DNA of 45,512 bases from Bacteroidales bacterium (lineage in GTDB: Bacteria > Bacteroidota > Bacteroidia > Bacteroidales > Muribaculaceae): positions 1-45,512 of the forward strand of contig JAAVFJ010000057.1 in NCBI GenBank assembly GCA_014800845.1, read 5' to 3'. This document shows, in pieces, positions 1 to 7,378 of the stretch. Made by a program: the position numbers and the translations under genes. The notes under the pieces were generated by a model, which was not told the DNA's origin, ran no database searches, and saw only the letters and a program-made list of their open reading frames with translations. Every line of letters starts with the position of its first letter. Within the stretch, counting starts at the first letter, position 1.

Positions 1-13
1 ATTTTTCGCTCTT

Positions 14-59
14 GGGGGCGGTCTCGGCCGCCCCCGCCGCTCGGGCATCCCCTCCCGAG
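14..59. other. Two adjacent GC-rich hairpins past the MATE gene
   Basis: Two perfect stems lie side by side: GGGGGCGG (14-21) with CCGCCCCC (28-35), and CTCGGG (40-45) with CCCGAG (54-59). They sit about 27 bases beyond the stop codon of the minus-strand MATE gene, so they could end its transcript. Neither has a clear T-run on the minus-strand exit side, so intrinsic termination is uncertain and they may only shield a 3' end. Confidence 0.4.
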
Positions 60-85
60 GAGCTGTTTTGTACTTTCAGATTCCT

Positions 86-1507
86 TCAAAGCTTTGCACT
101 TCGTTCTTGAATCTTCATAATTTTATTTTTCTCGAGGAACGGGTGCTTCGGATTACAGGAAGCGGCGGGGCCGAGCACGCGTCGGCTTACTATGCGCCAG
201 GCTATCAGCATGGTGGTGCCTGTGATAAGCCAGGTGATGGGGTAAACCTGCATGAGCATGCCGAAGCTTGAGGGCACTATGACTTTTACCCACACCACGC
301 GAACCACGCATGTGCCCAGGATGGTTATGAACATGGGGGTGAGTGAGTAGCCCAGGGCGCGCATGCCGCCGGCCGCAACCTCGTAGCTCGTGGCTATGAA
401 CTGAATCATCAGCACGATGTGGATGCGCTCTTTGGCGAAGGCGAGTGCCTGTGAGTCGGTGGTGAAGAAGGAGGCGAAGAAGTCGGGGAAGGTGGCAACG
501 GTCAGGTTGAGCGCGGCGCAGCCGGCGCCTCCTATCCACATGCAGCGCCACATGAGCCGACGGCAGAGCTCCGTGTGGCCCGCGCCGTAGGCCGCGCTTA
601 CGAATGTGAGGGCCGCCTGCACCAGGGCGCTCACTATGAAGTAGGCGTAGATTTCGAAGATTACCGCGGCTGCGCTGCCGGCCATGGCTTTCGGGCCAAA
701 GCCGTTGATGGCGCTTTGGATTATTACGTTGCTAAGGGCGAAGACGCTCCCTTGCAGTCCGGCGGGGATGCCAATGGCTATCATGCTGCGAAGCTCTGAA
801 GCGTAGAGGCGCAGCCGGCGCAGGTGCAGCCGTATGTCCCCCTTTTCGTGGCAAAGATTCCAGGTGACTCCGGCAGCGGCCACGACATTGCTCGTCACGG
901 TAGCTATGGCCACCCCCTCCACACCCATACCCAGGCTTAGCACTAACCAAAGGTTGAGGGCTACGTTTACCAGTCCGCCACCTATCAGCCAGTAGAATGG
1001 GCGGGTGGTGTCGCCCACGCTGCGGAGCACGGCGCTCACGAAGTTGTAGATGAGCATGGCCGGAAACCCTAACGCATAAATCTTCAGATAGAGCGTGGCG
1101 GCATCTATCACCTCGGCGGGGGTGTCGAGCATTTCGAGCAGCGGACGCGCCGATAGCACCCCGGTGAGCAGCAGTATGACCGAGCATATCAGGGCCATAA
1201 TCCCCTGAGTGGCTACGGCGCGACGCACCCCCTCGCCGTTGCCGGCACCCAGGTAGCGCGAAATCACTACGTTGGCACCCAGCGCGATGCCCATGAACAG
1301 CGTCACGATGAGTGAGATGACCGGGCCGTTGGCACCCACGGCGGCCAGCGCATGGTCGCCTACGAACTGACCGACCACGGCCACATCGACCGAATTGAAT
1401 GATTGCTGCACCACGCCGCTGCCTATTATGGGCAGAGCGAAGCGTATGAGACGTGCGGTGAGTGCCCCCTTGCCCGGAAGGTAGGGATAGGGATTGGATT
1501 GTGTCAT
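86..1507 (-). CDS. MATE family efflux transporter
   Basis: Predicted inner-membrane exporter of the multidrug and toxic compound extrusion family, which uses a sodium or proton gradient to expel cationic drugs or metabolites. The 473 residues match the family's usual 440-480 and form about twelve hydrophobic segments in two repeated halves. The first half starts at residues 18-40 (ARLIRFALPIIGSGVVQQ) and carries VDVAVVGQFVGDHALAAVG, a typical MATE helix-1/2 stretch. The second half restarts near residue 240 with IAIGIPAGLQGSVFALSNV. The C-terminal tail of about 30 residues is polar and basic. The start lies only 9 bases past a strong hairpin that ends the upstream phosphofructokinase gene, and no promoter is obvious between them. 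The substrate cannot be told from sequence. Confidence 0.9.
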   Translation of the reverse strand: MTQSNPYPYLPGKGALTARLIRFALPIIGSGVVQQSFNSVDVAVVGQFVGDHALAAVGANGPVISLIVTLFMGIALGANVVISRYLGAGNGEGVRRAVATQGIMALICSVILLLTGVLSARPLLEMLDTPAEVIDAATLYLKIYALGFPAMLIYNFVSAVLRSVGDTTRPFYWLIGGGLVNVALNLWLVLSLGMGVEGVAIATVTSNVVAAAGVTWNLCHEKGDIRLHLRRLRLYASELRSMIAIGIPAGLQGSVFALSNVIIQSAINGFGPKAMAGSAAAVIFEIYAYFIVSALVQAALTFVSAAYGAGHTELCRRLMWRCMWIGGAGCAALNLTVATFPDFFASFFTTDSQALAFAKERIHIVLMIQFIATSYEVAAGGMRALGYSLTPMFITILGTCVVRVVWVKVIVPSSFGMLMQVYPITWLITGTTMLIAWRIVSRRVLGPAASCNPKHPFLEKNKIMKIQERSAKL

Positions 1508-1516
1508 AAGCTAAAG

Positions 1517-1546
1517 AAAACCCGGATGCGCCTGGCACCGGGTTTT
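1517..1546 (-). terminator. Hairpin terminator between pfp and MATE genes
   Basis: Perfect 9-bp stem AAAACCCGG (1517-1525) with CCGGGTTTT (1538-1546) and a 12-base loop. Read on the minus strand it ends in a T-rich stretch (CCGGGTTTTCTTT), as an intrinsic terminator of the phosphofructokinase transcript would. It lies just before the MATE start codon, so it could also act as a partial terminator that lowers MATE expression. Confidence 0.7.
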
Positions 1547-1573
1547 CGCTTCTATGAAAAGAGTGGTAGTGTC

Positions 1574-3232
1574 TTAGTAGATTTCCTTGTCGTGCTCCAG
1601 AAGCAGGGTCATAGAGGGACGGTCGCACACCTCGGCGGGGCCGAAGTACTGGATGGGGCCGGGATACTGATAGAGAGTGTTCAGGGCGCAGGTCTCGCGC
1701 TGAGAAGCAAACTTCAGGTAGGGGCGGCCGTTGAGGTTCACGAGAGCCTTTTGAATTACGGGCTTGAGCTTGCCGTTACGACGCTCCATGTTCATCATCA
1801 TGGTGATGGGTATGCCGCCGGCAATCCACTCCTCGGTGTGGCCGGTGAGGTTGCGCACGGAGCTCATGTAGCCGGTGAGGCCGGCGTTGATGAGCATAGC
1901 GGCGTTGAAGCCGAGCGCGTAGGTGTAGTCAGCATCGAAGTTAGAGGGGTCGGCACAGCGGCCTTCGTAGCCGAAGAAGTGGTGCTGAGTGGCAAACTTG
2001 CCTACGTAGAGGCCCTGCTCCTTCATCTCTTCCAGACGCTTCTCCACCATCTCGGAGATGAGCTTCTCGGTCTCGATGAGCGATACCTGCACATTGCCGT
2101 GGCTGTCGCGGTCGAGGCTGAGCTGGAGAGCGATCTGCTTGGGCAGGCTCTTATAGAGCTCGGCGTTGGCAGCGCTCAGGTAAGAGTGGATGGTTATGAG
2201 CTTATTGTCGTCGTCAAGACCGGCAAGCTCCTCGCCGTGCTGCGCAAGCACATCGTTGAGCTCGGCGATGAGAGCCTTCACAGAGGGGATGAATTCGATG
2301 AGGCCTTCGGGAATCAGCACAGTGCCGAAGTTCCAGCCGAGCTTGGCGCGTTCGCTCACCACGTAAGCCACATAGCTCACAATGTTGTCGAGCGTCATGC
2401 GCTTAGCCAGAATCTCCTCAGAGATAAGGCAGATGTTGGGCTGAGTCTCCAGAGCACACTCCAGAGCTATGTGAGAAGCGCTGCGGCCCATGAGCTTGAT
2501 GAAGTGGTAATACTTCTTGGCAGAGTTGCAGTCACGCTGAATGTTGCCTATCACCTCGCTGTAGACCTTGCAGGCAGTGTCGAAACCGAAAGAGGTCTCA
2601 ATCCATTTGTTCTTGAGGTCGCCGTCGATGGTCTTGGGCACGCCTATCACCTGCACGCCCACGCCCTTGGCCTTATAATATTCGGCCAGCACGGCAGCGT
2701 TAGTGTTGGAGTCATCGCCACCGATGATTACGAGCGCCTTGATGTTGAGCTCTTCGAGAATCTTGAGGCCCTTGTCAAACTGCTCGGGGGTCTCGAGCTT
2801 GGTGCGGCCTGAGCCGATTATGTCGAAGCCGCCGGTGTTGCGATACTCCTTGATGATGCCTGCGGTGAGCTCCATGTACTGATGGTCCACAAAGCCTGAG
2901 GGGCCCATCAGGAAGCCGTAGAGACGGCTCTCGCGGTTGAGGCTCTTGATGCCGTCGAAAATACCGCTTACTACATTATGACCGCCGGGTGCCTGACCAC
3001 CTGACAGGATTATGCCCACATTGAACGGTTCCTCCACACGGGTGGGGTTTTCATCGCGTTCAAACTCTACGACGGGCATGCCGTAAGTGTTAGGGAAAAG
3101 GTTCTGAATCTCCTCCTGGTCGGCTACTGACTGAGTTTTTTCGCCGAGCTTGACCTTCACGGGACCCTGAAGGGCGAAGGGGAGTTTAGGCTGGTATTCA
3201 GCGCGCACGCGCTGCAAAGCACTCTTCTTCAT
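1574..3232 (-). CDS. pfp: Diphosphate-dependent phosphofructokinase (PPi-PFK)
   Basis: Cytoplasmic enzyme that reversibly phosphorylates fructose 6-phosphate at C1 with pyrophosphate (EC 2.7.1.90), so it serves both glycolysis and gluconeogenesis. The 552 residues match the long PFP clade. Visible motifs are GIILSGGQAPGGHNVVSG (phosphate-binding loop), IIGGDDSNTNAA, PKTIDGDLKNKWIETSFGFD and MGRSASHIALECAL. The GGDDS motif (ATP enzymes have GGDGS) and the lysine of PKTIDGD (ATP enzymes have PGTIDND) are the known signature of pyrophosphate use. The start MKKSALQRVRAEYQPKLPF is typical of Bacteroidales homologues. It is followed by a hairpin terminator and preceded by a tRNA-Arg gene on the same strand. 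Confidence 0.96.
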   Translation of the reverse strand: MKKSALQRVRAEYQPKLPFALQGPVKVKLGEKTQSVADQEEIQNLFPNTYGMPVVEFERDENPTRVEEPFNVGIILSGGQAPGGHNVVSGIFDGIKSLNRESRLYGFLMGPSGFVDHQYMELTAGIIKEYRNTGGFDIIGSGRTKLETPEQFDKGLKILEELNIKALVIIGGDDSNTNAAVLAEYYKAKGVGVQVIGVPKTIDGDLKNKWIETSFGFDTACKVYSEVIGNIQRDCNSAKKYYHFIKLMGRSASHIALECALETQPNICLISEEILAKRMTLDNIVSYVAYVVSERAKLGWNFGTVLIPEGLIEFIPSVKALIAELNDVLAQHGEELAGLDDDNKLITIHSYLSAANAELYKSLPKQIALQLSLDRDSHGNVQVSLIETEKLISEMVEKRLEEMKEQGLYVGKFATQHHFFGYEGRCADPSNFDADYTYALGFNAAMLINAGLTGYMSSVRNLTGHTEEWIAGGIPITMMMNMERRNGKLKPVIQKALVNLNGRPYLKFASQRETCALNTLYQYPGPIQYFGPAEVCDRPSMTLLLEHDKEIY

Positions 3233-3285
3233 GCTGTAGTAATATTGTTGGGTAAAATCAATCTTATTCGTAAGAAACTTGGTAG

Positions 3286-3359
3286 TGAACCGGCCGGGGC
3301 TCGAACCCGGGACCCACAGCTTAGAAGGCTGTTGCTCTATCCAACTGAGCTACCGGTCC
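3286..3359 (-). tRNA. tRNA-Arg (anticodon TCT)
   Basis: Read on the minus strand, this 74-nt segment folds as a full cloverleaf. The acceptor GGACCGG pairs with CCGGTTC followed by discriminator A. The D arm contains TAGCTCAGTTGGATAGAG. The anticodon stem ACAGC/GCTGT closes loop CTTCTAA, giving anticodon TCT, which reads AGA (arginine). The T loop is GGTTCGAGCCC. No CCA is encoded. A Bacteroidetes-type promoter lies about 48 bases upstream. Confidence 0.97.
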
Positions 3360-3406
3360 TCACGGCGCGACGTCGCCAAGCAGCGAGCTTGTCGCGGTTT
3401 AGGCCG

Positions 3407-3438
3407 CAAAGGTAGTAATTTTTCCGCAAATCCGCAAA
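3407..3438 (-). promoter_or_regulatory. Promoter of tRNA-Arg
   Basis: On the minus strand TTTG (3435-3438) is followed after 20 bases by TACCTTTG (3407-3414). This matches the Bacteroidetes -33/-7 consensus TTTG-N19-23-TAnnTTTG. It sits just upstream of the tRNA-Arg gene. Confidence 0.75.
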
Positions 3439-3550
3439 CATTCGGGCCGCAACTGCAAAAAATCTGCGGAGCCGACACCGTGGGTTGACAAGTGTCTTCC
3501 GCAGATTGCGCCTACTGAGAGGTTGAGAATATTAAAGAGTAAGTTTACTT

Positions 3551-3611
3551 TTCAGGCAAACTGAATGGGCGAGCTGTATTAAAATCATTCCGCGCCACGC
3601 GTTTGCCTGAA
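3551..3611 (-). other. Long-loop inverted repeat 3' of lipoprotein 1
   Basis: TTCAGGCAAAC (3551-3561) and GTTTGCCTGAA (3601-3611) form a perfect 11-bp inverted repeat around about 39 bases. The same arms are kept at 5835-5895 in the second unit although the loop between them has changed. It lies downstream of the lipoprotein stop codon and could protect or end the mRNA. No T-run follows. The rest of 3439-3697 holds no other recognisable gene or element. Confidence 0.5.
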
Positions 3612-3697
3612 TAGCTATTTTGAAACAGTCTTATTTAATTGCCTTGCCGAAGCAAACGCAAGCGCCGAGGCTTCCGGCATAAATATTCTTAGTTGCG

Positions 3698-4312
3698 TTA
3701 ATCCTGGAAGAATATCAAAGCGTAGGGGTATGAATGGCCAATACATTGTTCCTGGTAATATTCTCCGAACCAAATGCAGAATTGTCTAGTCGTGTTCTGT
3801 GAGTTTGGGCTGATTTCAAAAGTAATTGAATTAGGGTCTATTCCGCCCCAAACTGTGCCCCATCCGGTATCAAAAGTTGATTGGGCATTGCTGACTACTT
3901 CTGACATATACGCAAGGGCAGAGTAATAATCTTTCGGCCAAAGGGGCCAGTTTTCAGGAATTTTGCCCGCTTCATATGTTACTTCATACGTTTGAAATTT
4001 GTATAGAGTGTATGCCGTAATTGGCTTATTCTCTGTCTTATCTTCAAATATAGTTTTGTGGTTGGCATCGGAGGAAAGATTGAAAGTGAATTTGCCTCCC
4101 TCTCGTGGTACACGAATAGCTAAGTGGCATTCGGAGGCGCTTTCTATATCATAATTGTCCGCAGGTTCAAGCAGATTGCAAACGAATTTGACTGGAACGG
4201 CGCAGCCAATAACCTTATTTTGATACCAAGGCGTAGGCTCATCGTTGCTGCAGCAGCATAAGATGAGTAAACAAATGGCGGATGAAATAAACTTAGATAA
4301 ATAAAACTTCAT
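3698..4312 (-). CDS. Small lipoprotein next to C10 protease, BACON-like
   Basis: A 204-residue protein of unknown function. The N-terminus MKFYLSKFISSAICLLILCC followed by CSNDE is a lipoprotein signal with a cysteine cluster at the cleavage site, so it is probably lipid-anchored in the periplasm or outer membrane. The mature part looks all-beta. VPREGGKFTFNLSSDANHK and the C-terminal FEISPNSQNTTRQF...ALIFFQD resemble the start and end of BACON-type Ig-like domains, but this is only a resemblance. The gene follows the C10 protease gene after 8 bases, so the two are almost certainly co-transcribed. In other bacteria C10 proteases are paired with small inhibitors, so an inhibitor or binding partner is possible but unproven. 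A close paralogue lies at 5976-6587. Confidence 0.72.
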   Translation of the reverse strand: MKFYLSKFISSAICLLILCCCSNDEPTPWYQNKVIGCAVPVKFVCNLLEPADNYDIESASECHLAIRVPREGGKFTFNLSSDANHKTIFEDKTENKPITAYTLYKFQTYEVTYEAGKIPENWPLWPKDYYSALAYMSEVVSNAQSTFDTGWGTVWGGIDPNSITFEISPNSQNTTRQFCIWFGEYYQEQCIGHSYPYALIFFQD

Positions 4313-4320
4313 GGAGGGAA

Positions 4321-5640
4321 TTATTTAATGGGTGAAAAGTTTGAAAGGAAGTATAAGTTGCAGAAATTCTTGCTGCTGGGGGTGTCATCATTGTCCTTTG
4401 AAACAAATTCATTTGAGGTTGGGACAGTGTTTAATGTCTCTGAATCAATTGCAAAATATCCATTGCTTTTGCCACCCCAACCCCATACGCAATGATAGAA
4501 TGAATAGTAAAGAGTGTGTGTGTCGTTAGCAATAGCGGTCCAATAAATTTTATATGAAATGTAACCGTCTATTACCCAGCCGTGGCCCGCTTCTGAAGAA
4601 TTGACATTATCCGCAATAACCAAAAGTGGCCCATTGGTTATTGCTTCAAATGGTTTGCCGTTGGAGAATTTCTGATAATCGGCAAGATTTGCATAACCAA
4701 ATAGTGGGAATTTTGATCTCAGATTAGAAGGCGCCACATATGTTAAACAGTAATTTTGACTATTAATTGTATAATCGGCGTTGAGAGTCGTTCCGATTTT
4801 TGCTAAAAGCTGAGCTAACATATCGGGACATGTATAATCAGTGGCAGGAAAGGCGGGATTTATTATGATCGGCGTGCTCTTGTGCGCTTTAATATTTGTC
4901 CAATCTAATGATAGTCCATCATATTTTTGGGGCCATTCATAATAGGACATTATTTGAGCAGCGGCCAAAGGCATGCATCCTACAGCGCCCCTTTTATAGG
5001 AGTTAACATACGGACAATATTTATTGAATTCCTCGCTTTGACGCCATTCGCTTACGTTTTTTGCAAGCATGGGTTCAATATTATGGTAAAATGTAACTTC
5101 TCTATCTCCCAAATCCGGATCTGTAGGGTAGGGATAACTTGGGTTGGGATCCGGTATGCCCGGTTTCATTGAGTCTGGAACAAATGGCTTAATCGGGGGT
5201 AAGCTATACCGAATATTTTCCATGCAAAGAGCCAATCCTCGGTTATTTACGGTGTCGGCAAGATCTAAATTACCCTCATTCGAGAAGCCGTAGATGGGAT
5301 TGATGCGTCGGTCGGCGCCGAGAATTGCAAATCCTTTGTTGTCATCGTAGTTGACAATATAAAGTAATGTGTCGGCATCTGACCCGGCGCGGGTATGCAC
5401 ACGGTTGATGTAATACTCAATGCTTTTGGGTGAGCGGTGAGATCGTGTTTTGGTGCCGTCAAGCTCGCTAAGGAACATGTCGGCTGTTTCGAGTGCATCT
5501 TTTAGTGACACGCGGTAAGGATTTGCAGGGGCTTCAGTTTTGGCCTGCTCGGCGGGTTCTTGAATCAGTGCGTCTTTTTCACAGCTGAAAAATGCTGTTG
5601 CTATGACAACTGATAGACATGGATACAATAGTCTTTTCAT
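4321..5640 (-). CDS. C10 family (streptopain-like) cysteine protease, lipoprotein
   Basis: Predicted secreted cysteine protease of MEROPS family C10, related to streptococcal SpeB and Bacteroides fragilis Bfp proteases. The chosen start gives 439 residues beginning MKRLLYPCLSVVIATAFFSC, a lipoprotein signal; a longer open frame extends upstream but runs through the promoter. Residues about 40-130 (PYRVSLKDALETADMFL to KGFAILGADRRINPIYGFS) look like the Spi inhibitory propeptide. The catalytic Cys is in GAVGCMPLAAAQIMSYYEWP and the catalytic His in AGHGWVIDGY. VWGWGGKSNGYF matches the conserved NWGWGG region, with Val in place of Asn. The protein therefore looks like an intact zymogen. The gene lies in an AT-rich, probably acquired segment with its own promoter and is followed by a small lipoprotein gene. 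Confidence 0.9.
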   Translation of the reverse strand: MKRLLYPCLSVVIATAFFSCEKDALIQEPAEQAKTEAPANPYRVSLKDALETADMFLSELDGTKTRSHRSPKSIEYYINRVHTRAGSDADTLLYIVNYDDNKGFAILGADRRINPIYGFSNEGNLDLADTVNNRGLALCMENIRYSLPPIKPFVPDSMKPGIPDPNPSYPYPTDPDLGDREVTFYHNIEPMLAKNVSEWRQSEEFNKYCPYVNSYKRGAVGCMPLAAAQIMSYYEWPQKYDGLSLDWTNIKAHKSTPIIINPAFPATDYTCPDMLAQLLAKIGTTLNADYTINSQNYCLTYVAPSNLRSKFPLFGYANLADYQKFSNGKPFEAITNGPLLVIADNVNSSEAGHGWVIDGYISYKIYWTAIANDTHTLYYSFYHCVWGWGGKSNGYFAIDSETLNTVPTSNEFVSKDNDDTPSSKNFCNLYFLSNFSPIK

Positions 5641-5705
5641 ATTTCTTAGTTTTAAAATGTTGTGAAATATAGATGTTGATTTGTTGGTTGCGCTGGTTTC
5701 TGCGG

Positions 5706-5737
5706 CAAAGATAACTAAAAAGAATTTAAAAATCAAA
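5706..5737 (-). promoter_or_regulatory. Promoter of C10 protease operon
   Basis: On the minus strand TTTG (5734-5737), 20 bases, then TATCTTTG (5706-5713): a good match to the Bacteroidetes consensus. It leaves a leader of roughly 60 bases before the protease ATG and is duplicated exactly at 6761-6792. Confidence 0.78.
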
Positions 5738-5834
5738 ATTTTAGGTGTCGAGGAGCCGACACCGTGGGTTGACAAGTGTCTTCCGCAGATTGCGCCTACT
5801 GAGAGGTTGAGAATATTAAAGAGAAAGTTTACTT

Positions 5835-5895
5835 TTCAGGCAAACTAAATGGGCGAGCTGTATTACAATCATCCCGTGCCACGCGTTTGCCTGAA
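5835..5895 (-). other. Long-loop inverted repeat 3' of lipoprotein 2
   Basis: The arms TTCAGGCAAAC (5835-5845) and GTTTGCCTGAA (5885-5895) are identical to those at 3551-3611, while several loop bases differ. Retention of the arms in both diverged units hints that the paired structure matters, but it may simply reflect limited divergence. The rest of 5738-5975 is the shared flank and holds no gene I can support. Confidence 0.45.
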
Positions 5896-5975
5896 TAGCT
5901 ATTGTGAAACAGTCTTATTTAATTGCCTTGCCGAAGCCAACGCTGAGGCTTCCGGCATAAATAATATTAGTTGCG

Positions 5976-6587
5976 TTAATCCTGGAAAAATATCAAAGCG
6001 TAGGGGAATGAACTGTGAAAACCTGCTTCTCGGAAATATTCTCCGAACCAAATGCAGAATTGTCTTGCAGTATTCTGAGAGTTGGGGATGATTTCGAAAG
6101 TAATAGAATTTGGGTCTATCCCACCCCAAACTGTGCCCCAACCAGTATCAAAAGTAGATTGTCCATTGCTGACTACTTCTGACATGTGTGCAAGTGCATC
6201 ATAATAATCTGTCGGCCAAAGGGGCCAGCTTTCAGGGATTACGCCGGTGTCGTATGTTACTTCAAATGTTTGAAATTTATAAAGTGTGAACGCTGAAATG
6301 GGTTTATACTCTGTCCTATCGTCAAACACTGCTTTGTGGTTGGCTGCATCTGAAAAATTGAAAGTGAATTTGCCCCCCTCTCGTGGTACTCGGATTGCTA
6401 TGTAGGAATCCGAGCGGCTTTCGATATCATAATTTTCGGAAGGCTCAAGCAGATTGCAAACGTACGTGGTAGCACCCCCTGCGCCAATAGCCTTATCTTG
6501 ATACCACGGCGTAGGCTCATCGTTGCTGCAGCATAATAACAGTAAACAAATGGCGGATGAAAAAAACTTAGATAAATAAAACTTCAT
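5976..6587 (-). CDS. Small lipoprotein, paralogue of 3698-4312
   Basis: A 203-residue tandem paralogue of the lipoprotein at 3698-4312. It starts MKFYLSKFFSSAICLLLLCC followed by SNDE, again a lipoprotein signal. The two share long blocks such as VPREGGKFTFN, DTGWGTVWGGIDPNSITFEI and the C-terminal PYALIFFQD. They differ most just after the signal (GAGGATTYV against GCAVPVKFV) and in GEYFREAGFHSSF against GEYYQEQCIGHSY. The reading frame is open and intact. Because the preceding protease gene was deleted here, this gene now lies almost directly behind the protease promoter. The open frame also continues upstream through the protease remnant, but the Met at 6587 aligns with the start of the intact copy and is preferred. 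Function unknown. Confidence 0.7.
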   Translation of the reverse strand: MKFYLSKFFSSAICLLLLCCSNDEPTPWYQDKAIGAGGATTYVCNLLEPSENYDIESRSDSYIAIRVPREGGKFTFNFSDAANHKAVFDDRTEYKPISAFTLYKFQTFEVTYDTGVIPESWPLWPTDYYDALAHMSEVVSNGQSTFDTGWGTVWGGIDPNSITFEIIPNSQNTARQFCIWFGEYFREAGFHSSFPYALIFFQD

Positions 6588-6695
6588 GGAGGGAATTATT
6601 TGTCGGCAGGTCTTTGAATCAGTGCGTCTTCTCTTGCAGCCGGAGGAAGCTGTGTTTGTGACAACTGATAGACATGGATACAATAGTCTTTTCAT
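6588..6695 (-). pseudogene. Remnant of C10 protease signal-peptide region
   Basis: The first codons match the start of the intact protease (MKRLLYPCLSVV), then a 1-base insertion after the lipobox Cys shifts the frame (GCKRRRTDSK where the intact gene has SCEKDALIQE). After about 30 codons the sequence jumps to the bases that precede the lipoprotein start. The remnant is open and in frame with the downstream lipoprotein gene, so a fused product with an odd N-terminus could be made. No catalytic part remains. Confidence 0.78.
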
Positions 6696-6760
6696 GTGTC
6701 TTCGTTTTAAATTGTTGTGAAATGTAGATGTTGATTTGTTGGTTGCGCTGGTTTCTGCGG

Positions 6761-6792
6761 CAAAGATAACTAAAAAGAATTTAAAAATCAAA
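6761..6792 (-). promoter_or_regulatory. Promoter of duplicated lipoprotein gene
   Basis: Identical to the protease promoter of unit 1: TTTG (6789-6792), 20 bases, TATCTTTG (6761-6768) on the minus strand. It should now drive the lone lipoprotein gene through the protease remnant. Confidence 0.72.
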
Positions 6793-6869
6793 ATTTTTGT
6801 TGATTATTTTTGAGAAAATGTTTTTAGGTGTTGAGAGTTTGCTCTGAAGATGTTTTTTATTGGTCGGGA

Positions 6870-6901
6870 TTTGGTGGGGCGTGGATTTTTTTGTAACTTT
6901 G
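6870..6901 (+). promoter_or_regulatory. Promoter of rpsF-rpsR-rplI
   Basis: TTTG (6870-6873), 20 bases, TAACTTTG (6894-6901) is a near-perfect Bacteroidetes promoter. The leader to the rpsF ATG is about 80 bases and could hold a site for ribosomal-protein autoregulation, though I see no clear known motif. Confidence 0.82.
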
Positions 6902-6986
6902 CAGCCGATTTGGAGCGTGTAGTCTGCTTCTGTGGGCTATGAGGCTGCAAGTCAGCAATTTATAATTTCAATTCATAACAACAGAA

Positions 6987-7373
6987 ATGAATCATTACGA
7001 AACCGTTTTCATTTTAACTCCCGTTTTATCTGATGTTCAGATGAAGGAAGCGGTAGAAAAGTTCCGTGACTTCCTCACTGCCAACGGCTGCAAGGTAGTT
7101 AACGAAGAGATGTGGGGCCTGCGCAAGCTGGCTTATCCCATTCAGAAGAAGTCAACCGGCTTTTACTGCCTCTTCGAGTTTGAGGGTGAGCCCACTATCA
7201 TCAAGAAGCTCGATACCCTTTTCCGTCGTGACGAGCGCGTAATCCGCTTCCTCAACTTCCGTCTCGACAAGTATGCAGTGGCTTATGCCGAAAAGCGTCG
7301 CAACATCCGCGCTCAGAAGGCTGCCGAGGCTCCCGCTACTCAACCCGAATCAGAAACCGCTAAGCAGGATTAA
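6987..7373 (+). CDS. rpsF: 30S ribosomal protein S6
   Basis: Ribosomal protein S6 of the small subunit, which binds 16S rRNA together with S18. The N-terminus [20 protein letters not shown] is the usual S6 beta-strand start. Further S6 landmarks are [20 protein letters not shown] and a conserved [19 protein letters not shown] segment. The 128 residues include an Ala/Glu-rich tail of about 20 residues ([17 protein letters not shown]), common in Bacteroidetes. It is the first gene of the S6-S18-L9 operon and is followed by rpsR after 5 bases. Confidence 0.98.
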   Translation: MNHYETVFILTPVLSDVQMKEAVEKFRDFLTANGCKVVNEEMWGLRKLAYPIQKKSTGFYCLFEFEGEPTIIKKLDTLFRRDERVIRFLNFRLDKYAVAYAEKRRNIRAQKAAEAPATQPESETAKQD

Positions 7374-7378
7374 GAATC

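Larger units (their letters stand above)
3468..5751. repeat. Tandem duplication, unit 1 (intact)
   Basis: First copy of a tandemly duplicated segment. It begins at GGAGCCGACACCGTGGGTTG (3468), a block that recurs at 5752. In minus-strand order it holds a promoter, a C10 protease gene, a small lipoprotein gene and about 230 bases of conserved 3' flank with an inverted repeat. It is visibly AT-richer than its neighbours. Many scattered point differences between units show the duplication is not recent. Confidence 0.85.
5752..6796. repeat. Tandem duplication, unit 2 (internally deleted)
   Basis: Second copy of the unit at 3468-5751. It starts with the same GGAGCCGACACCGTGGGTTG block and ends near 6796, where similarity to the end of unit 1 (AAATCAAAATTTT) stops. 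It keeps the 3' flank, the lipoprotein gene, the leader and the promoter. About 1.24 kb corresponding to the protease coding region is missing, with the junction near 6600-6603. Confidence 0.85.

Noticed and set aside
1403..2812. Long plus-strand open frame opposite pfp
   Set aside because: It is an antisense shadow of a clearly recognised gene, without any family motif; similar long shadows occur opposite uvrB, the ABC-F gene and hutI.
3286..3359. tRNA-Arg as integration site of the AT-rich segment
   Set aside because: The AT-rich segment is on the 5' side of the tRNA, and no copy of the tRNA 3' end or an integrase was seen.
6588..6791. Extended 271-residue version of the second lipoprotein
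   Set aside because: The extra N-terminus comes from leader, promoter and protease remnant; the paralogue fixes the start at 6587.
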